Shown here piece by piece: positions 53,110 to 63,975 of a stretch of DNA of 64,000 nucleotides. A program made the position numbers and the translations under genes. How positions within the stretch are numbered: the first letter of the stretch is position 1; each line of letters starts with the position of its first letter. The DNA comes from Rhabditoides inermis (lineage: Eukaryota > Nematoda > Chromadorea > Rhabditida > Rhabditidae): positions 1,160,001 to 1,224,000 of the forward strand of contig CAWZYM010000146.1 in the NCBI GenBank assembly GCA_963966185.1. The letters run 5' to 3'. The notes under the pieces were generated by a model. It had not been told where the DNA came from, searched no databases, and worked only from the letters and a program-made list of their open reading frames with translations.

Positions 53110-53236
53110 TAACATTTTGCTTCAAACATCTTGGTGTTTCCATGACATTTATGAGTTATTTTGTTTGAAACGTATAATAAAAGAATTGTTTAGCAATCCA
53201 AACAGCTTAAATGAATGATGACGTGCTAAAACGTTA

Positions 53237-53308
53237 TTCCGTTGCGGGGAATCGAACCCCGGCCTTACGGGTGAGAGCCGTAAATCCTGACCACTAGACC
53301 ACAACGGA
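53237..53308 (-). tRNA. tRNA-Glu(CTC), E2, T20aC (inverted arm)
   Basis: 72 nt, otherwise consensus. Confidence 0.94.
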
Positions 53309-53445
53309 CTTGTAAGCGATACTACAAGAAACGTCTATGCGAAACACGGGACAGATATACGGAGATATTCTCTCGCAAGTCGGGATCCGCTGGCTGTAAC
53401 TGGTCTCCTGCGCATATGCCGCAATCCGAATCACCGTCTCTCGTA

Positions 53446-53516
53446 GCATCGGTGGTTCAGTGGTAGAATGCTCGCCTGCCACGCGGGCGGCCCGGGTTCG
53501 ATTCCCGGCCGATGCA
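53446..53516 (+). tRNA. tRNA-Gly(GCC) (inverted arm)
   Basis: Consensus, 71 nt. Confidence 0.95.
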
Positions 53517-53847
53517 ATGTTTTTGTTTTGAGTTACCGGTTTGAATTAGGTTTTTGACGAATGGAATGACGGATCATCTTTAAAACCATTGCTAACGTTC
53601 ATAACTCTCTAAAATTACGCCATCTCGTACGATTTGGTCATGCATGCAGAAGACGACGCTCACAATTAATAATTGAAACAATGACGGTCTGGGAAACACC
53701 CGTGGTGAAAACTTTGTGACTTCACCGCATGCGATTTTTATTTCGGCGAGAATAGCAACTCGGGTGATCATTGCGTGATTGACACGCTGGCTCGTTGCAT
53801 AGAGTGGCCTCGCCTACACATCGCCGGCTCTCACACTTCTCGACATG

Positions 53848-53919
53848 TCCGTTGTGGTCTAGTGGTTAGGATTTACGGCTCTCACCCGTAAGGCCGGGGT
53901 TCGATTCCCCGCAACGGAA
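53848..53919 (+). tRNA. tRNA-Glu(CTC), E1 (inverted arm)
   Basis: Consensus, 72 nt. Confidence 0.95.
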
Positions 53920-54046
53920 TAACATTTTGCTTCAAACATCTTGGTGTTTCCATGACATTTATGAGTTATTTTGTTTGAAACGTATAATAAAAGAATTGTT
54001 TAGCAATCCAAACAGCTTAAATGAATGATGACGTGCTAAAACGTTA

Positions 54047-54118
54047 TTCCGTTGCGGAGAATCGAACCCCGGCCTTACGGGTGAGAGCCGTAAATCCTGA
54101 CCACTAGACCACAACGGA
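54047..54118 (-). tRNA. tRNA-Glu(CTC), E2, T20aC and C62T (inverted arm)
   Basis: 72 nt; additional T-stem C62 to T giving a G-U pair. Confidence 0.9.
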
Positions 54119-54255
54119 CTTGTAAGCGATACTACAAGAAACGTCTATGCGAAACACGGGACAGATATACGGAGATATTCTCTCGCAAGTCGGGATCCGC
54201 TGGCTGTAACTGGTCTCCTGCGCATATGCCGCAATCCGAATCACCGTCTCTCGTA

Positions 54256-54326
54256 GCATCGGTGGTTCAGTGGTAGAATGCTCGCCTGCCACGCGGGCGG
54301 CCCGGGTTCGATTCCCGGCCGATGCA
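54256..54326 (+). tRNA. tRNA-Gly(GCC) (inverted arm)
   Basis: Consensus, 71 nt. Confidence 0.95.
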
Positions 54327-54657
54327 ATGTTTTTGTTTTGAGTTACCGGTTTGAATTAGGTTTTTGACGAATGGAATGACGGATCATCTTTAAAACCATT
54401 GCTAACGTTCATAACTCTCTAAAATTACGCCATCTCGTACGATTTGGTCATGCATGCAGAAGAGGACGCTCACAATTAATAATTGAAACAATGACGGTCT
54501 GGGAAACACCCGTGGTGAAAACTTTGTGACTTCACCGCATGCGATTTTTATTTCGGCGAGAATAGCAACTCGGGTGATCATTGCGTGATTGACACGCTGG
54601 CTCGTTGCATAGAGTGGCCTCGCCTACACATCGCCGGCTCTCACACTTCTCGACATG

Positions 54658-54729
54658 TCCGTTGTGGTCTAGTGGTTAGGATTTACGGCTCTCACCCGTA
54701 AGGCCGGGGTTCGATTCCCCGCAACGGAA
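54658..54729 (+). tRNA. tRNA-Glu(CTC), E1 (inverted arm)
   Basis: Consensus, 72 nt. Confidence 0.95.
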
Positions 54730-54856
54730 TAACATTTTGCTTCAAACATCTTGGTGTTTCCATGACATTTATGAGTTATTTTGTTTGAAACGTATAATAA
54801 AAGAATTGTTTAGCAATCCAAACAGCTTAAATGAATGATGACGTGCTAAAACGTTA

Positions 54857-54928
54857 TTCCGTTGCGGGGAATCGAACCCCGGCCTTACGGGTGAGAGCCG
54901 TAAATCCTGACCACTAGACCACAACGGA
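54857..54928 (-). tRNA. tRNA-Glu(CTC), E2, T20aC (inverted arm)
   Basis: 72 nt, otherwise consensus. Confidence 0.94.
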
Positions 54929-55065
54929 CTTGTAAGCGATACTACAAGAAACGTCTATGCGAAACACGGGACAGATATACGGAGATATTCTCTCGCAAGT
55001 CGGGATCCGCTGGCTGTAACTGGTCTCCTGCGCATATGCCGCAATCCGAATCACCGTCTCTCGTA

Positions 55066-55136
55066 GCATCGGTGGTTCAGTGGTAGAATGCTCGCCTGCC
55101 ACGCGGGCGGCCCGGGTTCGATTCCCGGCCGATGCA
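55066..55136 (+). tRNA. tRNA-Gly(GCC) (inverted arm)
   Basis: Consensus, 71 nt. Confidence 0.95.
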
Positions 55137-55467
55137 ATGTTTTTGTTTTGAGTTACCGGTTTGAATTAGGTTTTTGACGAATGGAATGACGGATCATCTT
55201 TAAAACCATTGCTAACGTTCATAACTCTCTAAAATTACGCCATCTCGTACGATTTGGTCATGCATGCAGAAGAGGACGCTCACAATTAATAATTGAAACA
55301 ATGACGGTCTGGGAAACACCCGTGGTGAAAACTTTGTGACTTCACCGCATGCGATTTTTATTTCGGCGAGAATAGCAACTCGGGTGATCATTGCGTGATT
55401 GACACGCTGGCTCGTTGCATAGAGTGGCCTCGCCTACACATCGCCGGCTCTCACACTTCTCGACATG

Positions 55468-55539
55468 TCCGTTGTGGTCTAGTGGTTAGGATTTACGGCT
55501 CTCACCCGTAAGGCCGGGGTTCGATTCCCCGCAACGGAA
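55468..55539 (+). tRNA. tRNA-Glu(CTC), E1 (inverted arm)
   Basis: Consensus, 72 nt. Confidence 0.95.
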
Positions 55540-55666
55540 TAACATTTTGCTTCAAACATCTTGGTGTTTCCATGACATTTATGAGTTATTTTGTTTGAAA
55601 CGTATAATAAAAGAATTGTTTAGCAATCCAAACAGCTTAAATGAATGATGACGTGCTAAAACGTTA

Positions 55667-55738
55667 TTCCGTTGCGGGGAATCGAACCCCGGCCTTACGG
55701 GTGAGAGCCGTAAATCCTGACCACTAGACCACAACGGA
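55667..55738 (-). tRNA. tRNA-Glu(CTC), E2, T20aC (inverted arm)
   Basis: 72 nt, otherwise consensus. Confidence 0.94.
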
Positions 55739-55875
55739 CTTGTAAGCGATACTACAAGAAACGTCTATGCGAAACACGGGACAGATATACGGAGATATTC
55801 TCTCGCAAGTCGGGATCCGCTGGCTGTAACTGGTCTCCTGCGCATATGCCGCAATCCGAATCACCGTCTCTCGTA

Positions 55876-55946
55876 GCATCGGTGGTTCAGTGGTAGAATG
55901 CTCGCCTGCCACGCGGGCGGCCCGGGTTCGATTCCCGGCCGATGCA
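55876..55946 (+). tRNA. tRNA-Gly(GCC) (inverted arm)
   Basis: Consensus, 71 nt. Confidence 0.95.
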
Positions 55947-56277
55947 ATGTTTTTGTTTTGAGTTACCGGTTTGAATTAGGTTTTTGACGAATGGAATGAC
56001 GGATCATCTTTAAAACCATTGCTAACGTTCATAACTCTCTAAAATTACGCCATCTCGTACGATTTGGTCATGCATGCAGAAGAGGACGCTCACAATTAAT
56101 AATTGAAACAATGACGGTCTGGGAAACACCCGTGGTGAAAACTTTGTGACTTCACCGCATGCGATTTTTATTTCGGCGAGAATAGCAACTCGGGTGATCA
56201 TTGCGTGATTGACACGCTGGCTCGTTGCATAGAGTGGCCTCGCCTACACATCGCCGGCTCTCACACTTCTCGACATG

Positions 56278-56349
56278 TCCGTTGTGGTCTAGTGGTTAGG
56301 ATTTACGGCTCTCACCCGTAAGGCCGGGGTTCGATTCCCCGCAACGGAA
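56278..56349 (+). tRNA. tRNA-Glu(CTC), E1 (inverted arm)
   Basis: Consensus, 72 nt. Confidence 0.95.
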
Positions 56350-56476
56350 TAACATTTTGCTTCAAACATCTTGGTGTTTCCATGACATTTATGAGTTATT
56401 TTGTTTGAAACGTATAATAAAAGAATTGTTTAGCAATCCAAACAGCTTAAATGAATGATGACGTGCTAAAACGTTA

Positions 56477-56548
56477 TTCCGTTGCGGGGAATCGAACCCC
56501 GGCCTTACGGGTGAGAGCCGTAAATCCTGACCACTAGACCACAACGGA
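56477..56548 (-). tRNA. tRNA-Glu(CTC), E2, T20aC (inverted arm)
   Basis: 72 nt, otherwise consensus. Confidence 0.94.
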
Positions 56549-56685
56549 CTTGTAAGCGATACTACAAGAAACGTCTATGCGAAACACGGGACAGATATAC
56601 GGAGATATTCTCTCGCAAGTCGGGATCCGCTGGCTGTAACTGGTCTCCTGCGCATATGCCGCAATCCGAATCACCGTCTCTCGTA

Positions 56686-56756
56686 GCATCGGTGGTTCAG
56701 TGGTAGAATGCTCGCCTGCCACGCGGGCGGCCCGGGTTCGATTCCCGGCCGATGCA
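56686..56756 (+). tRNA. tRNA-Gly(GCC) (inverted arm)
   Basis: Consensus, 71 nt. Confidence 0.95.
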
Positions 56757-57087
56757 ATGTTTTTGTTTTGAGTTACCGGTTTGAATTAGGTTTTTGACGA
56801 ATGGAATGACGGATCATCTTTAAAACCATTGCTAACGTTCATAACTCTCTAAAATTACGCCATCTCGTACGATTTGGTCATGCATGCAGAAGAGGACGCT
56901 CACAATTAATAATTGAAACAATGACGGTCTGGGAAACACCCGTGGTGAAAACTTTGTGACTTCACCGCATGCGATTTTTATTTCGGCGAGAATAGCAACT
57001 CGGGTGATCATTGCGTGATTGACACGCTGGCTCGTTGCATAGAGTGGCCTCGCCTACACATCGCCGGCTCTCACACTTCTCGACATG

Positions 57088-57159
57088 TCCGTTGTGGTCT
57101 AGTGGTTAGGATTTACGGCTCTCACCCGTAAGGCCGGGGTTCGATTCCCCGCAACGGAA
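57088..57159 (+). tRNA. tRNA-Glu(CTC), E1 (inverted arm)
   Basis: Consensus, 72 nt. Confidence 0.95.
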
Positions 57160-57286
57160 TAACATTTTGCTTCAAACATCTTGGTGTTTCCATGACATTT
57201 ATGAGTTATTTTGTTTGAAACGTATAATAAAAGAATTGTTTAGCAATCCAAACAGCTTAAATGAATGATGACGTGCTAAAACGTTA

Positions 57287-57358
57287 TTCCGTTGCGGGGA
57301 ATCGAACCCCGGCCTTACGGGTGAGAGCCGTAAATCCTGACCACTAGACCACAACGGA
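57287..57358 (-). tRNA. tRNA-Glu(CTC), E2, T20aC (inverted arm)
   Basis: 72 nt, otherwise consensus. Confidence 0.94.
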
Positions 57359-57495
57359 CTTGTAAGCGATACTACAAGAAACGTCTATGCGAAACACGGG
57401 ACAGATATACGGAGATATTCTCTCGCAAGTCGGGATCCGCTGGCTGTAACTGGTCTCCTGCGCATATGCCGCAATCCGAATCACCGTCTCTCGTA

Positions 57496-57566
57496 GCATC
57501 GGTGGTTCAGTGGTAGAATGCTCGCCTGCCACGCGGGCGGCCCGGGTTCGATTCCCGGCCGATGCA
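57496..57566 (+). tRNA. tRNA-Gly(GCC) (inverted arm)
   Basis: Consensus, 71 nt. Confidence 0.95.
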
Positions 57567-57897
57567 ATGTTTTTGTTTTGAGTTACCGGTTTGAATTAGG
57601 TTTTTGACGAATGGAATGACGGATCATCTTTAAAACCATTGCTAACGTTCATAACTCTCTAAAATTACGCCATCTCGTACGATTTGGTCATGCATGCAGA
57701 AGAGGACGCTCACAATTAATAATTGAAACAATGACGGTCTGGGAAACACCCGTGGTGAAAACTTTGTGACTTCACCGCATGCGATTTTTATTTCGGCGAG
57801 AATAGCAACTCGGGTGATCATTGCGTGATTGACACGCTGGCTCGTTGCATAGAGTGGCCTCGCCTACACATCGCCGGCTCTCACACTTCTCGACATG

Positions 57898-57969
57898 TCC
57901 GTTGTGGTCTAGTGGTTAGGATTTACGGCTCTCACCCGTAAGGCCGGGGTTCGATTCCCCGCAACGGAA
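57898..57969 (+). tRNA. tRNA-Glu(CTC), E1 (inverted arm)
   Basis: Consensus, 72 nt. Confidence 0.95.
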
Positions 57970-58096
57970 TAACATTTTGCTTCAAACATCTTGGTGTTTC
58001 CATGACATTTATGAGTTATTTTGTTTGAAACGTATAATAAAAGAATTGTTTAGCAATCCAAACAGCTTAAATGAATGATGACGTGCTAAAACGTTA

Positions 58097-58168
58097 TTCC
58101 GTTGCGGGGAATCGAACCCCGGCCTTACGGGTGAGAGCCGTAAATCCTGACCACTAGACCACAACGGA
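58097..58168 (-). tRNA. tRNA-Glu(CTC), E2, T20aC (inverted arm)
   Basis: 72 nt, otherwise consensus. Confidence 0.94.
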
Positions 58169-58305
58169 CTTGTAAGCGATACTACAAGAAACGTCTATGC
58201 GAAACACGGGACAGATATACGGAGATATTCTCTCGCAAGTCGGGATCCGCTGGCTGTAACTGGTCTCCTGCGCATATGCCGCAATCCGAATCACCGTCTC
58301 TCGTA

Positions 58306-58376
58306 GCATCGGTGGTTCAGTGGTAGAATGCTCGCCTGCCACGCGGGCGGCCCGGGTTCGATTCCCGGCCGATGCA
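58306..58376 (+). tRNA. tRNA-Gly(GCC) (inverted arm)
   Basis: Consensus, 71 nt. Confidence 0.95.
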
Positions 58377-58707
58377 ATGTTTTTGTTTTGAGTTACCGGT
58401 TTGAATTAGGTTTTTGACGAATGGAATGACGGATCATCTTTAAAACCATTGCTAACGTTCATAACTCTCTAAAATTACGCCATCTCGTACGATTTGGTCA
58501 TGCATGCAGAAGAGGACGCTCACAATTAATAATTGAAACAATGACGGTCTGGGAAACACCCGTGGTGAAAACTTTGTGACTTCACCGCATGCGATTTTTA
58601 TTTCGGCGAGAATAGCAACTCGGGTGATCATTGCGTGATTGACACGCTGGCTCGTTGCATAGAGTGGCCTCGCCTACACATCGCCGGCTCTCACACTTCT
58701 CGACATG

Positions 58708-58779
58708 TCCGTTGTGGTCTAGTGGTTAGGATTTACGGCTCTCACCCGTAAGGCCGGGGTTCGATTCCCCGCAACGGAA
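58708..58779 (+). tRNA. tRNA-Glu(CTC), E1 (inverted arm)
   Basis: Consensus, 72 nt. Confidence 0.95.
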
Positions 58780-58906
58780 TAACATTTTGCTTCAAACATC
58801 TTGGTGTTTCCATGACATTTATGAGTTATTTTGTTTGAAACGTATAATAAAAGAATTGTTTAGCAATCCAAACAGCTTAAATGAATGATGACGTGCTAAA
58901 ACGTTA

Positions 58907-58978
58907 TTCCGTTGCGGGGAATCGAACCCCGGCCTTACGGGTGAGAGCCGTAAATCCTGACCACTAGACCACAACGGA
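58907..58978 (-). tRNA. tRNA-Glu(CTC), E2, T20aC (inverted arm)
   Basis: 72 nt, otherwise consensus. Confidence 0.94.
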
Positions 58979-59115
58979 CTTGTAAGCGATACTACAAGAA
59001 ACGTCTATGCGAAACACGGGACAGATATACGGAGATATTCTCTCGCAAGTCGGGATCCGCTGGCTGTAACTGGTCTCCTGCGCATATGCCGCAATCCGAA
59101 TCACCGTCTCTCGTA

Positions 59116-59186
59116 GCATCGGTGGTTCAGTGGTAGAATGCTCGCCTGCCACGCGGGCGGCCCGGGTTCGATTCCCGGCCGATGCA
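59116..59186 (+). tRNA. tRNA-Gly(GCC) (inverted arm)
   Basis: Consensus, 71 nt. Confidence 0.95.
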
Positions 59187-59517
59187 ATGTTTTTGTTTTG
59201 AGTTACCGGTTTGAATTAGGTTTTTGACGAATGGAATGACGGATCATCTTTAAAACCATTGCTAACGTTCATAACTCTCTAAAATTACGCCATCTCGTAC
59301 GATTTGGTCATGCATGCAGAAGAGGACGCTCACAATTAATAATTGAAACAATGACGGTCTGGGAAACACCCGTGGTGAAAACTTTGTGACTTCACCGCAT
59401 GCGATTTTTATTTCGGCGAGAATAGCAACTCGGGTGATCATTGCGTGATTGACACGCTGGCTCGTTGCATAGAGTGGCCTCGCCTACACATCGCCGGCTC
59501 TCACACTTCTCGACATG

Positions 59518-59589
59518 TCCGTTGTGGTCTAGTGGTTAGGATTTACGGCTCTCACCCGTAAGGCCGGGGTTCGATTCCCCGCAACGGAA
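59518..59589 (+). tRNA. tRNA-Glu(CTC), E1 (inverted arm)
   Basis: Consensus, 72 nt. Confidence 0.95.
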
Positions 59590-59716
59590 TAACATTTTGC
59601 TTCAAACATCTTGGTGTTTCCATGACATTTATGAGTTATTTTGTTTGAAACGTATAATAAAAGAATTGTTTAGCAATCCAAACAGCTTAAATGAATGATG
59701 ACGTGCTAAAACGTTA

Positions 59717-59788
59717 TTCCGTTGCGGGGAATCGAACCCCGGCCTTACGGGTGAGAGCCGTAAATCCTGACCACTAGACCACAACGGA
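59717..59788 (-). tRNA. tRNA-Glu(CTC), E2, T20aC (inverted arm)
   Basis: 72 nt, otherwise consensus. Confidence 0.94.
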
Positions 59789-59925
59789 CTTGTAAGCGAT
59801 ACTACAAGAAACGTCTATGCGAAACACGGGACAGATATACGGAGATATTCTCTCGCAAGTCGGGATCCGCTGGCTGTAACTGGTCTCCTGCGCATATGCC
59901 GCAATCCGAATCACCGTCTCTCGTA

Positions 59926-59996
59926 GCATCGGTGGTTCAGTGGTAGAATGCTCGCCTGCCACGCGGGCGGCCCGGGTTCGATTCCCGGCCGATGCA
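59926..59996 (+). tRNA. tRNA-Gly(GCC) (inverted arm)
   Basis: Consensus, 71 nt. Confidence 0.95.
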
Positions 59997-60327
59997 ATGT
60001 TTTTGTTTTGAGTTACCGGTTTGAATTAGGTTTTTGACGAATGGAATGACGGATCATCTTTAAAACCATTGCTAACGTTCATAACTCTCTAAAATTACGC
60101 CATCTCGTACGATTTGGTCATGCATGCAGAAGAGGACGCTCACAATTAATAATTGAAACAATGACGGTCTGGGAAACACCCGTGGTGAAAACTTTGTGAC
60201 TTCACCGCATGCGATTTTTATTTCGGCGAGAATAGCAACTCGGGTGATCATTGCGTGATTGACACGCTGGCTCGTTGCATAGAGTGGCCTCGCCTACACA
60301 TCGCCGGCTCTCACACTTCTCGACATG

Positions 60328-60399
60328 TCCGTTGTGGTCTAGTGGTTAGGATTTACGGCTCTCACCCGTAAGGCCGGGGTTCGATTCCCCGCAACGGAA
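60328..60399 (+). tRNA. tRNA-Glu(CTC), E1 (inverted arm)
   Basis: Consensus, 72 nt. Confidence 0.95.
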
Positions 60400-60526
60400 T
60401 AACATTTTGCTTCAAACATCTTGGTGTTTCCATGACATTTATGAGTTATTTTGTTTGAAACGTATAATAAAAGAATTGTTTAGCAATCCAAACAGCTTAA
60501 ATGAATGATGACGTGCTAAAACGTTA

Positions 60527-60598
60527 TTCCGTTGCGGGGAATCGAACCCCGGCCTTACGGGTGAGAGCCGTAAATCCTGACCACTAGACCACAACGGA
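60527..60598 (-). tRNA. tRNA-Glu(CTC), E2, T20aC (inverted arm)
   Basis: 72 nt, otherwise consensus. Confidence 0.94.
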
Positions 60599-60735
60599 CT
60601 TGTAAGCGATACTACAAGAAACGTCTATGCGAAACACGGGACAGATATACGGAGATATTCTCTCGCAAGTCGGGATCCGCTGGCTGTAACTGGTCTCCTG
60701 CGCATATGCCGCAATCCGAATCACCGTCTCTCGTA

Positions 60736-60806
60736 GCATCGGTGGTTCAGTGGTAGAATGCTCGCCTGCCACGCGGGCGGCCCGGGTTCGATTCCCGGCC
60801 GATGCA
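60736..60806 (+). tRNA. tRNA-Gly(GCC) (inverted arm)
   Basis: Consensus, 71 nt. Confidence 0.95.
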
Positions 60807-61137
60807 ATGTTTTTGTTTTGAGTTACCGGTTTGAATTAGGTTTTTGACGAATGGAATGACGGATCATCTTTAAAACCATTGCTAACGTTCATAACTCTCT
60901 AAAATTACGCCATCTCGTACGATTTGGTCATGCATGCAGAAGAGGACGCTCACAATTAATAATTGAAACAATGACGGTCTGGGAAACACCCGTGGTGAAA
61001 ACTTTGTGACTTCACCGCATGCGATTTTTATTTCGGCGAGAATAGCAACTCGGGTGATCATTGCGTGATTGACACGCTGGCTCGTTGCATAGAGTGGCCT
61101 CGCCTACACATCGCCGGCTCTCACACTTCTCGACATG

Positions 61138-61209
61138 TCCGTTGTGGTCTAGTGGTTAGGATTTACGGCTCTCACCCGTAAGGCCGGGGTTCGATTCCCC
61201 GCAACGGAA
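61138..61209 (+). tRNA. tRNA-Glu(CTC), E1 (inverted arm)
   Basis: Consensus, 72 nt. Confidence 0.95.
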
Positions 61210-61336
61210 TAACATTTTGCTTCAAACATCTTGGTGTTTCCATGACATTTATGAGTTATTTTGTTTGAAACGTATAATAAAAGAATTGTTTAGCAATCCA
61301 AACAGCTTAAATGAATGATGACGTGCTAAAACGTTA

Positions 61337-61408
61337 TTCCGTTGCGGGGAATCGAACCCCGGCCTTACGGGTGAGAGCCGTAAATCCTGACCACTAGACC
61401 ACAACGGA
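61337..61408 (-). tRNA. tRNA-Glu(CTC), E2, T20aC (inverted arm)
   Basis: 72 nt, otherwise consensus. Confidence 0.94.
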
Positions 61409-61545
61409 CTTGTAAGCGATACTACAAGAAACGTCTATGCGAAACACGGGACAGATATACGGAGATATTCTCTCGCAAGTCGGGATCCGCTGGCTGTAAC
61501 TGGTCTCCTGCGCATATGCCGCAATCCGAATCACCGTCTCTCGTA

Positions 61546-61616
61546 GCATCGGTGGTTCAGTGGTAGAATGCTCGCCTGCCACGCGGGCGGCCCGGGTTCG
61601 ATTCCCGGCCGATGCA
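61546..61616 (+). tRNA. tRNA-Gly(GCC) (inverted arm)
   Basis: Consensus, 71 nt. Confidence 0.95.
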
Positions 61617-61947
61617 ATGTTTTTGTTTTGAGTTACCGGTTTGAATTAGGTTTTTGACGAATGGAATGACGGATCATCTTTAAAACCATTGCTAACGTTC
61701 ATAACTCTCTAAAATTACGCCATCTCGTACGATTTGGTCATGCATGCAGAAGAGGACGCTCACAATTAATAATTGAAACAATGACGGTCTGGGAAACACC
61801 CGTGGTGAAAACTTTGTGACTTCACCGCATGCGATTTTTATTTCGGCGAGAATAGCAACTCGGGTGATCATTGCGTGATTGACACGCTGGCTCGTTGCAT
61901 AGAGTGGCCTCGCCTACACATCGCCGGCTCTCACACTTCTCGACATG

Positions 61948-62019
61948 TCCGTTGTGGTCTAGTGGTTAGGATTTACGGCTCTCACCCGTAAGGCCGGGGT
62001 TCGATTCCCCGCAACGGAA
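61948..62019 (+). tRNA. tRNA-Glu(CTC), E1 (inverted arm)
   Basis: Consensus, 72 nt. Confidence 0.95.
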
Positions 62020-62146
62020 TAACATTTTGCTTCAAACATCTTGGTGTTTCCATGACATTTATGAGTTATTTTGTTTGAAACGTATAATAAAAGAATTGTT
62101 TAGCAATCCAAACAGCTTAAATGAATGATGACGTGCTAAAACGTTA

Positions 62147-62218
62147 TTCCGTTGCGGGGAATCGAACCCCGGCCTTACGGGTGAGAGCCGTAAATCCTGA
62201 CCACTAGACCACAACGGA
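62147..62218 (-). tRNA. tRNA-Glu(CTC), E2, T20aC (inverted arm)
   Basis: 72 nt, otherwise consensus. Confidence 0.94.
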
Positions 62219-62355
62219 CTTGTAAGCGATACTACAAGAAACGTCTATGCGAAACACGGGACAGATATACGGAGATATTCTCTCGCAAGTCGGGATCCGC
62301 TGGCTGTAACTGGTCTCCTGCGCATATGCCGCAATCCGAATCACCGTCTCTCGTA

Positions 62356-62426
62356 GCATCGGTGGTTCAGTGGTAGAATGCTCGCCTGCCACGCGGGCGG
62401 CCCGGGTTCGATTCCCGGCCGATGCA
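62356..62426 (+). tRNA. tRNA-Gly(GCC) (inverted arm)
   Basis: Consensus, 71 nt. Confidence 0.95.
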
Positions 62427-62757
62427 ATGTTTTTGTTTTGAGTTACCGGTTTGAATTAGGTTTTTGACGAATGGAATGACGGATCATCTTTAAAACCATT
62501 GCTAACGTTCATAACTCTCTAAAATTACGCCATCTCGTACGATTTGGTCATGCATGCAGAAGAGGACGCTCACAATTAATAATTGAAACAATGACGGTCT
62601 GGGAAACACCCGTGGTGAAAACTTTGTGACTTCACCGCATGCGATTTTTATTTCGGCGAGAATAGCAACTCGGGTGATCATTGCGTGATTGACACGCTGG
62701 CTCGTTGCATAGAGTGGCCTCGCCTACACATCGCCGGCTCTCACACTTCTCGACATG

Positions 62758-62829
62758 TCCGTTGTGGTCTAGTGGTTAGGATTTACGGCTCTCACCCGTA
62801 AGGCCGGGGTTCGATTCCCCGCAACGGAA
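62758..62829 (+). tRNA. tRNA-Glu(CTC), E1 (inverted arm)
   Basis: Consensus, 72 nt. Confidence 0.95.
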
Positions 62830-62956
62830 TAACATTTTGCTTCAAACATCTTGGTGTTTCCATGACATTTATGAGTTATTTTGTTTGAAACGTATAATAA
62901 AAGAATTGTTTAGCAATCCAAACAGCTTAAATGAATGATGACGTGCTAAAACGTTA

Positions 62957-63028
62957 TTCCGTTGCGGGGAATCGAACCCCGGCCTTACGGGTGAGAGCCG
63001 TAAATCCTGACCACTAGACCACAACGGA
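62957..63028 (-). tRNA. tRNA-Glu(CTC), E2, T20aC (inverted arm)
   Basis: 72 nt, otherwise consensus. Confidence 0.94.
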
Positions 63029-63165
63029 CTTGTAAGCGATACTACAAGAAACGTCTATGCGAAACACGGGACAGATATACGGAGATATTCTCTCGCAAGT
63101 CGGGATCCGCTGGCTGTAACTGGTCTCCTGCGCATATGCCGCAATCCGAATCACCGTCTCTCGTA

Positions 63166-63236
63166 GCATCGGTGGTTCAGTGGTAGAATGCTCGCCTGCC
63201 ACGCGGGCGGCCCGGGTTCGATTCCCGGCCGATGCA
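63166..63236 (+). tRNA. tRNA-Gly(GCC) (inverted arm)
   Basis: Consensus, 71 nt. Confidence 0.95.
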
Positions 63237-63567
63237 ATGTTTTTGTTTTGAGTTACCGGTTTGAATTAGGTTTTTGACGAATGGAATGACGGATCATCTT
63301 TAAAACCATTGCTAACGTTCATAACTCTCTAAAATTACGCCATCTCGTACGATTTGGTCATGCATGCAGAAGAGGACGCTCACAATTAATAATTGAAACA
63401 ATGACGGTCTGGGAAACACCCGTGGTGAAAACTTTGTGACTTCACCGCATGCGATTTTTATTTCGGCGAGAATAGCAACTCGGGTGATCATTGCGTGATT
63501 GACACGCTGGCTCGTTGCATAGAGTGGCCTCGCCTACACATCGCCGGCTCTCACACTTCTCGACATG

Positions 63568-63639
63568 TCCGTTGTGGTCTAGTGGTTAGGATTTACGGCT
63601 CTCACCCGTAAGGCCGGGGTTCGATTCCCCGCAACGGAA
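63568..63639 (+). tRNA. tRNA-Glu(CTC), E1 (inverted arm)
   Basis: Consensus, 72 nt. Confidence 0.95.
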
Positions 63640-63766
63640 TAACATTTTGCTTCAAACATCTTGGTGTTTCCATGACATTTATGAGTTATTTTGTTTGAAA
63701 CGTATAATAAAAGAATTGTTTAGCAATCCAAACAGCTTAAATGAATGATGACGTGCTAAAACGTTA

Positions 63767-63838
63767 TTCCGTTGCGGGGAATCGAACCCCGGCCTTACGG
63801 GTGAGAGCCGTAAATCCTGACCACTAGACCACAACGGA
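63767..63838 (-). tRNA. tRNA-Glu(CTC), E2, T20aC (inverted arm)
   Basis: 72 nt, otherwise consensus. Confidence 0.94.
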
Positions 63839-63975
63839 CTTGTAAGCGATACTACAAGAAACGTCTATGCGAAACACGGGACAGATATACGGAGATATTC
63901 TCTCGCAAGTCGGGATCCGCTGGCTGTAACTGGTCTCCTGCGCATATGCCGCAATCCGAATCACCGTCTCTCGTA